The position numbers were made by a program, and so were the translations under genes. From JAKPAM01 sp047601745 (GTDB lineage: Bacteria; Pseudomonadota; Gammaproteobacteria; Burkholderiales; Burkholderiaceae_E): DNA of 64,000 nt. Shown here piece by piece: positions 43,131 to 53,000 of the stretch (the stretch's first letter is position 1; the number at the start of each line of letters is the position of its first letter). The DNA lies in the NCBI GenBank assembly GCA_047601745.1, contig JASGIS010000001.1, positions 3,100,001 through 3,164,000 on the forward strand, given 5' to 3'. The notes under the pieces are model-generated. The model saw nothing but the letters and a program-made list of their open reading frames with translations. It was not told where the DNA came from and did no database searches.

Positions 43131-45317
43131 TCACAACCCTCCCTGCCGGACCAGCGCCGACACCGCCGCATCGGCCCAGCGGGCGGCCGGTCGTTCCGGC
43201 CGGCCTTCGAAATGCAGCCGGACGGCGCGCGTGGCGGTCACGGGTTCGTCGAGTTCGCCTTCGACCGTCACCCGATACCAGGTTTCGGCCGGTCGCAGAT
43301 CGCGCGGCGGGGCGTTCGGATCGAGCGCGATCGGGCCGCCGTGCGGCTTGGCGAGCAGCGCGTGCGGCAGCCTGCGCGCCGGACCGCCGTCGATGCCGAC
43401 GATGCGGCCGTCGAGCCGGGTCGTGCGGCCGACGACGATCGCGGTGGCCGGCGTGCCGGGCCGCAGCCGGGCGCGGTCGCGTTCGCCGACCAGCGCTTCG
43501 GCGCGCCAGCGGCGGCCGTCGACGACGACGGCGATCGGCCGGTCCGGCGCGATCCAGCTTCCGGGCACGAGCAGCGGGTCGATGTCGCGGACCTCGCCGT
43601 CGCCGGGACTGGCCAGTTGCAGCCGCGACAGTTCGGCCTCCCGCGCCTGGCGTTCGACACGCCAGACGCTGGCCTGTTGTTCGGCCAGCGCCAGCCGGGC
43701 GGCCGGCGCATCGTCGGCGCCCAGTGCGCCGCGGGCGGCCCGGTTCCAGGCAGCGGCCATCGCCTCGGCCTGGTCGCGCTGGTCGCCCTGGACCGGCGCA
43801 TCGAGCACGGCCAGCACGTCGGCGGCGCGGACCGGCTGGCCCTCGCGGACCGGCAGCGCGACCAGCCGCGCCGAGAACGGCGCGTAGATCGGCCGCTCGA
43901 TGCCGGCGCGCAGCACGCCCGGCGCGTCGATGCCGGTGGGCCAGGGTATCGCGACGACGATGGCTGCACCGGCGGCCAGCAGGCCGACCGCCCATTGCCG
44001 TTGGCGCGAGCCTTCGGCGCGGTGCCGCCACCAGTGCCGCGCTTCGTTCGCGATCGGTCGCAGGATGAACACGGTGATCTCCACGGCGAACAGGAAGAGG
44101 CCGAGCGCCTTGAAGAAGGCGTGGTAGACGAGCAGCGCGATGCCGACGAACAGCAGTAGCCGGTACGACCAGGTCGCGAACGCGAACGCCGCCAGCGCCC
44201 GCCGCCTGCCGGGGGCCAGCGGTTCGCCGGTCGGTTCGGGCAGGCCCATCACCAGCCGCCGAAGCATCCGCTTTGCCTCGTGACCGGCCCGCTCGTGCAG
44301 GCCCGGCACGTCGACGAGGTCGCACAGCATGTAGTAGCCGTCGAAGCGCATGAACGGGCTGGCGTTGATCGCGACGGTCGCCACCCAGGCCGTCGTCGCG
44401 AGGAAGAACAGCGCATCGCGCACGGCGCCGTCGGGCATGAACGCCCAGGCGAGCGTGGCCCAGGCCGCCAGCATCAGTTCGGCGGCGATGCCGGCCGACG
44501 CGATCGCGAAGCGGTCGCGGGCGCGGCGCAGCTTCCACGATTCGCCGGTGTCCGTGTACGGCATCGGCCACAGCACCAGCAGCGCGATACCCATGTGGCC
44601 GACGCGCACGCCGTGGCGGGTCGCGGTCATCGCGTGGCCGAACTCGTGCAGCAGCTTCGAGGCGACGATCGCTACCGCGAACGCGGCGAAGCCTTCGACC
44701 GTCATCGACGCCTCCAGCCGTGCGGTGACCGTATCCCATTGCCGGCCGGCGAGCGCGAGTCCGGCCAGGCCGGCCAGCACCGTCAGCGCCAGCCAGGCCC
44801 GGCCGTAGAAGACGTCGGCGAACGGCCGCAGCGCGGCCAGCAGCCGGGCCGGCCGGACCAGCGGAATGCGCACGAACAGGTAGTTGGCCAGCAGCCAGCG
44901 CCAGCCGGCCTGCGGCGGCGCGGGCCGCGCCGACTGGACGAGCTGGTGGCGGCGCAGGAAGGCGGCGAAGCGCTCGACGTCCGCGCGCTCGGCATGCAGC
45001 GGCGTGCCGGCGGCGATCGCGTCGGCGATCCGGCCGGCGTCGCCGTGCGGCCAGCGCAGCAGGCATTCGAATTCCAGCCAGCCGATCCGGTAGAAGCTGT
45101 TGCGCACCGGATCGCAGACATGCCAGGCCGGCGAGCCGTCGCGGTCGGGGGCGGCCGGCTCGATGCGCAGTTCCTCGCGCAGCGGCGGCCAGGGCGGAGA
45201 GGACGGCATCGCCGCCGGCCGGGCGGCCGGATCCGTCGCCGCCCGGAGGAGAGGGGCACCGGATATTGTCGGCGGGCTCGCGGCCGCCTCGCTCGCCCCG
45301 TTCAGCATCCGCACCAT
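43131..45317 (-). CDS. M50 site-2-protease-type membrane protein with PqqD-like and HlyD-like regions
   Basis: A 728-residue multi-span inner-membrane protein. Residues about 46-130 resemble a PqqD-like winged domain (HVCDPVRNSFYRIGWLEFE). Residues about 140-430 form a membrane M50 metalloprotease core with zinc motif HEFGH (224-228) and the second motif NASPFMRFDGYYML (Asn318, Asp326). Residues about 440-728 hold a membrane span and an HlyD-like lipoyl and helical-hairpin region (IYAPFSARLVALPVREGQPV). Similar putative peptide zinc metalloproteases occur in peptide-export loci. It is last in the adhesin operon, overlapping the adaptor gene by 16 bases. I infer that it replaces or assists the ATPase of a type I exporter; it may process the substrate or only scaffold. 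Confidence 0.82.
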   Translation of the reverse strand: MVRMLNGASEAAASPPTISGAPLLRAATDPAARPAAMPSSPPWPPLREELRIEPAAPDRDGSPAWHVCDPVRNSFYRIGWLEFECLLRWPHGDAGRIADAIAAGTPLHAERADVERFAAFLRRHQLVQSARPAPPQAGWRWLLANYLFVRIPLVRPARLLAALRPFADVFYGRAWLALTVLAGLAGLALAGRQWDTVTARLEASMTVEGFAAFAVAIVASKLLHEFGHAMTATRHGVRVGHMGIALLVLWPMPYTDTGESWKLRRARDRFAIASAGIAAELMLAAWATLAWAFMPDGAVRDALFFLATTAWVATVAINASPFMRFDGYYMLCDLVDVPGLHERAGHEAKRMLRRLVMGLPEPTGEPLAPGRRRALAAFAFATWSYRLLLFVGIALLVYHAFFKALGLFLFAVEITVFILRPIANEARHWWRHRAEGSRQRQWAVGLLAAGAAIVVAIPWPTGIDAPGVLRAGIERPIYAPFSARLVALPVREGQPVRAADVLAVLDAPVQGDQRDQAEAMAAAWNRAARGALGADDAPAARLALAEQQASVWRVERQAREAELSRLQLASPGDGEVRDIDPLLVPGSWIAPDRPIAVVVDGRRWRAEALVGERDRARLRPGTPATAIVVGRTTRLDGRIVGIDGGPARRLPHALLAKPHGGPIALDPNAPPRDLRPAETWYRVTVEGELDEPVTATRAVRLHFEGRPERPAARWADAAVSALVRQGGL

Positions 45318-47191
45318 TCCCGCGCGGCGGCGACCGGCCGGCGGAACATCAGCCAGCCCAGCGTCGTCCAGTCGCCGGCGATGCGGGCCGTGCCGCGCAG
45401 GCCGATGCGGGCGGGGCCGGTCGATGTGTGGTCGGTGGCCGGGTCGAGCGAGCGGGCGGTGGCAGGGGCGGCGGCGGCGAGCGAGTCGGCGGACGAGTTG
45501 GCGGACGAGTCGGTGAGTGAGTCGGTGCGTGAGTCGGCAGGCGAGTCGGGGGGAGAACCAGAGGGTGAATCAGTGGGCGAGTCGGCGGCGTGGCCGTCCT
45601 GTCTTTCCAGCGGACCCCGCAGCGAATAGCTGGCGACGCCGTCCGGCGATTCGACGGCCTGGTAGCCGGCGTACGCGATGCGGGCGCTGACCGGCTGCAG
45701 CGGGGCGACGCGCAGGAAGACCGTGACCGGCGCGCCGGCCCGCAGGTTGACCGATTCGTTGACCGGTGCCCAGGCCTGGACGCCGAGCGCCGACGGGTCG
45801 GCGAGCAGGCCGACGCGCTGGCCGGTCTGCACCGGGCGGCCGGCCCAGTCGTCCGGATCGGAATAGACGAAGACGCCGGCGGCCGGCGCGCGGATCGCGA
45901 GCTGCTCGCGTTCGCGCTGAAGGCCCTCGACCTCGATCTCGCGTTCGCGGACCCGGCCGGCGGCGAGGTTCAGGTCGGCCTTGGCCCCTTGCGTGACGAT
46001 CGCCCGCTGCGAGGCCTGGTGCAGTTCGAGCCGGGCGGTGTCCAGCGCACCGCGGGCGATCGCCAGGCGGTTGTCGATCGTCGTGTCGTCGAGCAGCGCG
46101 AGCACGTCGCCGGCCGCGACGTGGGCATTCGGCGCGACCGCCATTCGCGCGATGACGCCGTCGCGCGGTGCGGCGATGACCTGGCTGCGCGTCGAGACGA
46201 TCTCGGCCGGGACCAGCGCGTAGTCGCGGACCGGCACGGCCAGCAGTGCCAGGGCCGCGGCCAGCGCCCAGCGGCGACCGCGACCGTCGAAGCCGGCGGC
46301 GATCCGCGCCGCCAGCGGACGGCGGCGTTCGGCCAGCGCCCACCACGCATGCGCGCAGGCGGCGATCGTCGCATCGAGCTGCGCGCCGGCCGAGTCCGGG
46401 CTTCCCGCCGGCGGAATCGCCGTATCGGCCGCGACCAGCAGCATCGCGACCGGACGACCGTCCGGCCCGGCGAACGGCCACGCGGCCAGGTGGGCCGGCA
46501 GCCATTCGGCCCACTGCGCGGCGAGCGCCGGCGGCAGCATCGCCGGCTCGACGGCCAGGCGGCCGCTCGCGGCCATTGCGGCTGTTGCGCTTGTTGCGCT
46601 TGTTGCGCTTGTTGCGGCTGTTGCGGCTGTTGCGGCTGTTGCGGCTGTTGCGGCTGTTGCGGCCGCAACTGGGACTGCGGATGCGGCGGTTTTCGCGGTT
46701 TCGATCGGCGAGGAGGCTGACGGGGACGGGGGAGACGAGGGAGACGAGGGAGACGGGGGGGACGGGGGGGACGGGGGGGACGAGGGGGACGAGGGGGACG
46801 GGGCGTTGCGGCCGGCACCGGTGCCGCCGGCTTGTCCGTCGCTTGCCGCCGAATCGCGCAGCGCGCGGGCGACGTCGGCCAGCCAGCGCGCATACGGCGC
46901 GTCCTGTTCGACCTGGGCCAGGCCCGAATGCGCGACCAGCGCCGCGCCGCGCCGGCCTCGGAAGCGGACCAGCGCGGCCTGGCGCATCGGCGTGAACGTC
47001 CGGATCTCGTTGCAGGCGATGAAGCCGACCTCGGCCGGCCGCGCCGCCGCGTACAGCTTCGCGGCGATCCGCCGGGCGGCGGCGAGCCGGGTCAGCGAGA
47101 CCGCGGCGGCGGGCGGCAGCGTATTCGACGATGCAGCGGGTGATCGAACGAGCGTCGCCGACCCGGTCCTCGCCGACGGCATCGCGCTCAT
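45302..47191 (-). CDS. HlyD-family membrane adaptor with GAF-like cytoplasmic region
   Basis: A 629-residue adaptor from ATG 47191. Residues about 30-110 look like a GAF-like cytoplasmic domain (RLAAARRIAAKLYAAAR, AALVRFRGR, LAQVEQDAPYARWL). A long low-complexity linker (PSSP and ATAAT repeats) follows, then a second small helical region, one membrane span (WALAAALALLAVPV) and an HlyD-like periplasmic part with VIAAPRDGVIARMAV and LQREREQLAIRAPAAGVFVY. Near the C terminus an acidic Ser/Asp-rich repeat is inserted before TGPARIGLRGTARI. The gene overlaps its neighbours (ATGA upstream). It is the second adaptor of the export system. Confidence 0.82.
   Translation of the reverse strand: MSAMPSARTGSATLVRSPAASSNTLPPAAAVSLTRLAAARRIAAKLYAAARPAEVGFIACNEIRTFTPMRQAALVRFRGRRGAALVAHSGLAQVEQDAPYARWLADVARALRDSAASDGQAGGTGAGRNAPSPSSPSSPPSPPSPPSPSSPSSPPSPSASSPIETAKTAASAVPVAAATAATAATAATAATAATSATSATSATAAMAASGRLAVEPAMLPPALAAQWAEWLPAHLAAWPFAGPDGRPVAMLLVAADTAIPPAGSPDSAGAQLDATIAACAHAWWALAERRRPLAARIAAGFDGRGRRWALAAALALLAVPVRDYALVPAEIVSTRSQVIAAPRDGVIARMAVAPNAHVAAGDVLALLDDTTIDNRLAIARGALDTARLELHQASQRAIVTQGAKADLNLAAGRVREREIEVEGLQREREQLAIRAPAAGVFVYSDPDDWAGRPVQTGQRVGLLADPSALGVQAWAPVNESVNLRAGAPVTVFLRVAPLQPVSARIAYAGYQAVESPDGVASYSLRGPLERQDGHAADSPTDSPSGSPPDSPADSRTDSLTDSSANSSADSLAAAAPATARSLDPATDHTSTGPARIGLRGTARIAGDWTTLGWLMFRRPVAAAREWCGC
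45480..45590 (-). repeat. 12-bp-type repeat encoding Ser/Asp-rich linker
   Basis: Degenerate repeats of the type GAGTCGGCGGAC on the plus strand encode SADS/TDS units in the GAF-HlyD adaptor. The unit length preserves frame. The segment is acidic and probably disordered. Confidence 0.7.
46575..46804 (-). repeat. Two 9-bp tandem repeat arrays in the adaptor gene
   Basis: The first array (about 46575-46665) consists of about ten units of TTGCGGCTG or TTGCGCTTG, encoding ATA/ATS triplets. The second (about 46721-46804) consists of GGGGGACGA-like units encoding PSS/PSP. Both lie in the linker after the GAF-like region and keep the frame. Confidence 0.85.
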
Positions 47192-48006
47192 CGCGCGGCG
47201 GCCCGGGTCAGCGACGCCGGCGCGGCGACCTTGGCGGCCGCGACCGGCGGGGCGACGACCAGGCCGCTCATCCCCGGCAGCGCGCGGGCGCCGCCGCCGG
47301 CCAGTCGCGCCTCGATCTCGACGGTCTGGCTGACGGCGTCGACCCGGCCGGCGATCCGGGTGACGGTCAGTGAGCAGTCGGCGCCGGTCTCGTCGATTCG
47401 GCCGTCGAGAGTCGTGCCGGTCTTGAGCCAGGCGAGCCAGGGCGACGGAACGTTCATCCGTACCTTCATCGGTCCGTTGCCGACCAGCTCGACCAGCGGC
47501 TCGCCCGTTCCCAGGCCCTGGCCGACCTTGACGTGGACGCGCGCGACCGTGCCGGCGAACGGCGCGGTGAACGTGCACTGGCGGACCTGGGTATCGGCCA
47601 CGCGCAACTGCTGCTCGGCGCGGTCGGCGTTGGCGGCGGCCAGTTCGACGTCGACGTCCGAGACCGATTGCAGCCCGTGCAGCTTGACCTTGGCCTCGTA
47701 CTGGACGCGCGCCGCTTCCAGCTCGGAGCGGGCCGCGCCGCGGCGGGCTTCGATCTCGGCGCAGTCGTATGCGGCCAGCACCTGGCCGGCCTTGACGCGG
47801 TCGCCGAGTTCGACGGCGACGCGGGCCAGCCGGCCGGCGGTGGCGGCCGACACGACGGTCTCCTGGCCGGCGACCAGCAGGAAGCGCACCGGCGCACCGT
47901 CGGTCACCGCGCTCGCGATCGACGGCGCGGCCGCGACCAGCAGCGCGGCGAGCATCGCCGTCGGCATCATCGGCATCATCGGCTTCATCGGTGTCATCGG
48001 TGTCAT
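47188..48006 (-). CDS. Small periplasmic HlyD-family adaptor
   Basis: A 272-residue adaptor. It has a Sec signal peptide (MLAALLVAAAPSIASA) preceded by a Met/Pro repeat (MTPMTPMKPMM), suggesting a start artefact or duplicated ATG choices. The mature part has the lipoyl half VVSAATAGRLARVAVELGD, a helical hairpin (EARRGAARSELEAARVQYEAK), the second half CTFTAPFAGTVARVHVKVG, and a barrel domain. ATG 48006 overlaps the TolC-type gene stop. It is the smallest of three HlyD-like components in the operon and probably bridges the inner-membrane complex to the outer-membrane channel. Confidence 0.85.
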   Translation of the reverse strand: MTPMTPMKPMMPMMPTAMLAALLVAAAPSIASAVTDGAPVRFLLVAGQETVVSAATAGRLARVAVELGDRVKAGQVLAAYDCAEIEARRGAARSELEAARVQYEAKVKLHGLQSVSDVDVELAAANADRAEQQLRVADTQVRQCTFTAPFAGTVARVHVKVGQGLGTGEPLVELVGNGPMKVRMNVPSPWLAWLKTGTTLDGRIDETGADCSLTVTRIAGRVDAVSQTVEIEARLAGGGARALPGMSGLVVAPPVAAAKVAAPASLTRAAAR

Positions 48007-49940
48007 CGGTTGCTCGTCGGGGTCGGGTTCGCGTCGCGGCTGATCCGGCGCAGATCGGTCATCACCGACAGCGTCGCGGCTTCGGCCAGTGCGGTCAGCG
48101 CGCGGTTCGGCACCACCGCCGGCGCGAAGCTGGCGTAGGTCTGCTGCAACGCGTTCGTGCCGTCGGGGCGGCGGACGGCGACCGTCCATTCGACCCGCGC
48201 GGTCGCGCGGCCGGCGGCGGGCGGTCGCAGCGCGTAGCCGAGGCGCAGTTCGAGGGCGTCGGCCGCGTTCGCGGCACCGTCGACGGCCAGGTCGTTGCGG
48301 CCGATGATCCGTTCGACCGCGCGGCGCACCGCCGCCGGGTCGGCGCCGGCAGGCAGCCCGTCGATCGCCACGCGCACCGGCGCCGGCGCGCGCGTGTCGG
48401 CCTGCGGCTGGTCGAACACGCCGCGTTCGACGCCGGCGACGTGGCGGGCGATCGCCTGCGTCAGCGTCGGAATGTCGCGACCGGTCACCTCGGCCGGCAG
48501 CAGATCGACGCCGATCGAGTTCAGCACGCGGCCGTACGAGGCCTGGGTGGCTGCCCGGGCCGTCGCGAGCTGGAAGCGCGAGACCAGCGCGCGCGCGTCG
48601 GTGCGCAGCGCTTCGAGTTCGCTTTCGAGCCGGTCGCGGGCGCCGGCGCTCGTCAGGCTCGCCAGCCGTTGGTCGACGTCGCTCGAACGGGCCGCCAGCG
48701 ACTCGTCGGTCACCGCCAGCCGGTAACGTTCGACGGCGACTCGGACCTGGGTCAGCACGGCCATCGACAGCGCCAGCCGCCGGGTCTCGTCGGTCGCCAG
48801 CCGGGCGTCGTTGGTGCGGCGGATCGCCGGCAACGCGGCGAGCCGGAACAGGTCCATCGACAGGCCGACGCCGACGTCGCTCCAGTGATTGTTGTACAGG
48901 TAGTCGTTGGTGTTGGCGCGGACGCCGGCGAACAGGTTCAGGTTCGGGAACAGCGATGCGATCTGGCGGCGGGTCTCGAGGACGCCGATCCGCGCCTTGT
49001 AGTCCTCCTCGCGCAACTCGGGCCGGTTGGCCAGCGCGATCGCTTCGAGCTCGGCGACGTCGGGCGTCGCCGCCGGCGACGGCGCGGTCTCGCCGGCATC
49101 GGCCAGCGTGAACGCGGTGCCCGGCGGCAGGTTCATCAGCGCGGCCAGTTCTCGCAGCGCGAACTGCATTTCCTGGCGCTTGGCGTTGACCAGGCTCATC
49201 GCGTCGAGCAGCGTGCGCTGGTAGGCGAGGCCGTAGGTGGCGGCGAGCACGCCCGCCCGTTCGGCTTCGTTCGAGGTTTCGATCGCCGCGGCGATCCGCT
49301 GCGCCAGCGCGTCGGCCTCGGCCATCAGCCGCTGCGCGCCGAGCGCCCGCCAGTACGCGTGGCGAACGTCCAACGCGATGTTCTGCAGGATCCGGCGGCG
49401 CCGTTCCTCGGCGATGTTGACCTCGTCGGCGGCCTGCCTGGACCGGTAATAGCTGAGGCCGAAGTCGAGCGCGTTCCACGACAGCGTGGCGCGTCCGTAG
49501 TAGTACTGGCGTTCCTCGGACGTCGACGGGCGCAGGCTGATGATCCGGTCCTCGATGCCGACGCTGAGGCCGCCCGAATCGTTGCTGCGGCTCGCATAGC
49601 CGGCATCGGCGACGAGCTTCGGCAGCATGTCGGCGGCCGAGACGTCGAGCAGGCCCCGCGCCAGCGCGCTCTCCATCAGCTTGAGCCGGTAATCGAGGTT
49701 GTAGCGCAGCGCGCGGGCCAGCACCTCGGCCTCGGTCAACGGGCCGGTGATCGGCGCCTGGTCGCGGTACATCGCGTCGCGGTCGCGCTCGATGCGGGCG
49801 TCGATCGCGGCCTTGTCGAGCGGCTGCGGCGTGACGGCGCAGCCGGACAGCGCGAGCAGTGCCAGCGCGGCGGCGACCGCGATCGGCGCGCGCGAGCGGC
49901 GGGTACCGCGCGCCGGGGCGGGTGGGTCGATGAAATACAT
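48003..49940 (-). CDS. TolC-family outer-membrane lipoprotein with C-terminal extension
   Basis: A 645-residue outer-membrane channel. The signal peptide ends in the lipobox LSGC (Cys34), so it is likely lipidated. Two OEP repeats follow (YYYGRATLSWNALDFGLSYY, then LFPNLNLFAGVRAN and VGLSMDLFRLAALP). About 150 further residues after LNSIGVDLLP, with VRVAIDGLPAGADPAAVRRAVE and RATARVEWTVAVRRPDG, have no counterpart in TolC and look like a separate small domain. The gene lies 132 bases after the adhesin gene and overlaps the adaptor gene, so it is the outer-membrane component of the export operon. Confidence 0.87.
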   Translation of the reverse strand: MYFIDPPAPARGTRRSRAPIAVAAALALLALSGCAVTPQPLDKAAIDARIERDRDAMYRDQAPITGPLTEAEVLARALRYNLDYRLKLMESALARGLLDVSAADMLPKLVADAGYASRSNDSGGLSVGIEDRIISLRPSTSEERQYYYGRATLSWNALDFGLSYYRSRQAADEVNIAEERRRRILQNIALDVRHAYWRALGAQRLMAEADALAQRIAAAIETSNEAERAGVLAATYGLAYQRTLLDAMSLVNAKRQEMQFALRELAALMNLPPGTAFTLADAGETAPSPAATPDVAELEAIALANRPELREEDYKARIGVLETRRQIASLFPNLNLFAGVRANTNDYLYNNHWSDVGVGLSMDLFRLAALPAIRRTNDARLATDETRRLALSMAVLTQVRVAVERYRLAVTDESLAARSSDVDQRLASLTSAGARDRLESELEALRTDARALVSRFQLATARAATQASYGRVLNSIGVDLLPAEVTGRDIPTLTQAIARHVAGVERGVFDQPQADTRAPAPVRVAIDGLPAGADPAAVRRAVERIIGRNDLAVDGAANAADALELRLGYALRPPAAGRATARVEWTVAVRRPDGTNALQQTYASFAPAVVPNRALTALAEAATLSVMTDLRRISRDANPTPTSNR

Positions 49941-50072
49941 GGTCTTCGGATCCCTGGTTTGCTGCTGGTTCTGCTGGTTCTGTTCGGTTTTCGTGACGGG
50001 CGGCGACCGGCGGTATCGGCCTGCTCCGATCGAAGCAGGCGGCGGGCGCGGCGATCGGCCCGGACGACTCGT

Positions 50073-53000
50073 TCAGGGCGATCGGCCTGCCGGGATTGAC
50101 GGGATCGCCCGGTTCGCCGGGGTTACCGGGGTTATCGGTGCCGACGAGGTTGCCGGTCTTTCCGGATGCACCGATCTCGACGGGTTCGTCGATCGCATCG
50201 TTGGCGAGACCCGTGCATCGTCCCCCTGCTTGTCCTCACCGCCGTCGTGCCCCTCGTTCTCGGCGTCCACCGCGTCCACCGCGTCCTCGACGGCGAGCCC
50301 GGCCGCCCGCGCGGCGGCACGCAACTGTTCGCTGAACGATGGCGCGGCTGGCAGCGCAGCCTCGAGCCGTTCGTCCAGGCCGCGCTGGCGCAGGCTTTCG
50401 CGCGCGTCGATGCCGATCGCCGCGGCGTTCGACAGTCCGAGGTCGCGGACCGGCACGGCGATCTCGGCCGGCTGGCCGAGCGGCGCGACGGCCGTGCCGG
50501 CATCGTCGAGCGGCCCGTACGGGTCGGCCAGTCCGTCCAGGCTCGCCGGGCCGGCGAGGCCGGGCCCGCCGACGCGGCGGAACACGCCGGCGACCGTGGC
50601 CGCGGCGAGACGCTGCGATTCGCCGACCGCCGTCGACACGTGTACGGACGGCAGCATGCGGCCGCGGCCGTGCTCCAGGTCGATCGCGTCGACGCGATGG
50701 AAGATCGGATCGACATCGCCGAGGTCGGGCAAGCGGATCCTGCTGGCGGCAACGCCGGCCCCGGTGCCGGCGTTGCCGCCGCTGCGGTCGCGCATGATCT
50801 GGGCGGTGGTCAGCGGCAGGAAGTCGGACGCGCCGCGAATCGTGATCGTCAGTGTGGCGGTCGACGTATCGCCGTCGGCGTCGGCGATCGTGTAGACGAA
50901 GACATCGGTGCGCGACTGGCCTTCGGCCAGGCTGGCGATCTCGGGCGCGCGGCTGTCGACCGCATAGCGGAAGCGGCCGTCGGCTTGCACCGTCAGCGTG
51001 CCGTATCGGCCGGCGAGCGGCCGGCCCGGCGAAGCCTCGGCGCCGTCCGCGTTGCGCACGCCGGTGACCGGCGTCGCGGTCGCGTCGCCGCCGATCCGGT
51101 CGGCGCCGGGCGCGCCGTGCACCAGGTCGCCGTCGACGACCGGGTCCGGGAAAGCGGTCGAGACGGTCGCGGCGTCGTCGCGCGCCTCGGGCGCATCGTC
51201 GACGATGTGGACGACCAGTGTGCCGTTCGCCGTGTCGCCGTCGCGGTCGCCAACGACGATCGCGATCGGGTCGATGATCACGGGCTCGGGCGGGCCGCCG
51301 TGGTGGTCGGCCGGGCCGTCGAGCGCGTAGCGCCAGCTCACGTCGCCGGTGGCGGCGTCGTAGCCGGTGATCGTCAGCGTGCCGCGCGGCGTGCCGATCG
51401 CGATCGGCCGGCTGTCGGCTTCGGAGAGCTCGGCCGCGGTGATCGTGCGGCCGCCGACCTCGATCGCGCCGACGCCGTCCGGCGTACCGGCCGTGAACCG
51501 GCCGGTCGTGACCGACGAGCCGTCGCCGCCGTCCAGTCCGTGTTCGTGGACGCTGGCCCGGCCGCCGACGTCCGCGCCGTCGGCACCCGGGATCGCCAGC
51601 GTCACGCCGTCGCCGGTCCCGCGGATCGTGATCGTCAGCGTCGCGGTCGACGTGTCGCCGTCGGCGTCGGTGATCGTGTACGCGATGACCTCGTGCAGCG
51701 ATTCGCCGACGATCAGCCGCTGCACGGCCGGGTTGCCGTTGTCGAGCGCGTAGGTCCAGGCGCCGCTGGCCGCGATCGTGAAGCGACCGTAGTCGGTGTC
51801 GAAGGCGGCGGGGGCCGCGGGCTCGACGGCGGTCTCGACCGTGCGGGCGTTGCCGTGGTAGCCGACGCCGGTGACCGGAATGCCGGTGCCGGGCAGCGCG
51901 TTGCCGGTATCGGCGCCGTCGACGTCGCCGCTGTCGGTCTTCACGTTGCCGGCGAGGGTCGACGGATCGTCCTCGTCGATCGCCGCCTGGTCGTCGGTCG
52001 CCTGCGGCACGTCGTCGACGATGCGCACGTCCAGCGTGCCGGGGCGCGTGATGCCGCTGGCATCGGTGACGGCCAGCGCGATCGTGTCGAAGCGTTCGCC
52101 GTCCGGGCCGCCGGCGTTCGCGCCGCCGTCGCCGGGACCGTGGGTGATGGCGCCGCCCAGCTCGTAGCGGTAGTGCAGCCTGCCCTCGGTCGGCACGCCG
52201 CCGACCGACTCGTCGACGTCGAAGCCGGTCAGCGTCAGCGTGCCGTGCGCGGTCGCGATCGTGATCGGCGCGGCCGGCGGGCCGGCGAGGGCGGCGAGCT
52301 GGGCCGGCGTCAGCGTCGGGCCGCCGATTCCGCCGATCCTGACCGATGCGAGGCCGTCGAGCGCGGTGACGTCGATCGTGCCGCTGGTCGACTCGCGCGC
52401 GTCGGGGCCCGACGGGCCGTCGACGAGGCCGCGTTCGTGTACGTCGGCATCGCCGCCGGCCGCGCCGTTGCCGTCGCGCGCGCGGATGACCGGACCGCCG
52501 GCGGCGTCGGTGTGGCCGTGGATCGTGATCGTCAGCGTCGCGGTCGACGCGTTGCCGTCGGCGTCGGTGATCGTGTACGCCAGCCCCTCGCTCAGCGTCT
52601 CGCCGTCCTGCAGCGCGTTGACGGCGGGGTTGCCGTTGTCGAGCGTGTACTGCCACGCGCCGTCGGCGGTGATCGTGAACCGGCCGTACGTGGTGTCGAT
52701 CGGCGAACCGATGCCGCCGGCGATTCCGGGCTGGCCGGGCACGGCGACGAAGGCGATGCCGGTCACCGGCACCGGCGTGTCGGCGCCCAGCCGGTCGTTG
52801 GCGCGCACGTTGCCGGCGATCGTCGCCGGCGAATCGTCTTCGGTGATCGATGCGGTGTCGGCGACGGCGGTCGGCGCGTCATCGACGATCGCGATGACCA
52901 GGTCGGCGCCGCCGCTGCCCACCGGACCGCCGTTGCGGTCGATCGCCGTGATCGTGACCGTGTCGGCGATCGGGCCGCCGCCATGATCGGTGCGGGCGGC

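Noticed and set aside
46575..46804. Possible CRISPR-like array
   Set aside because: The units are 9 bp, contiguous and in frame, without spacers; they are coding microsatellites.
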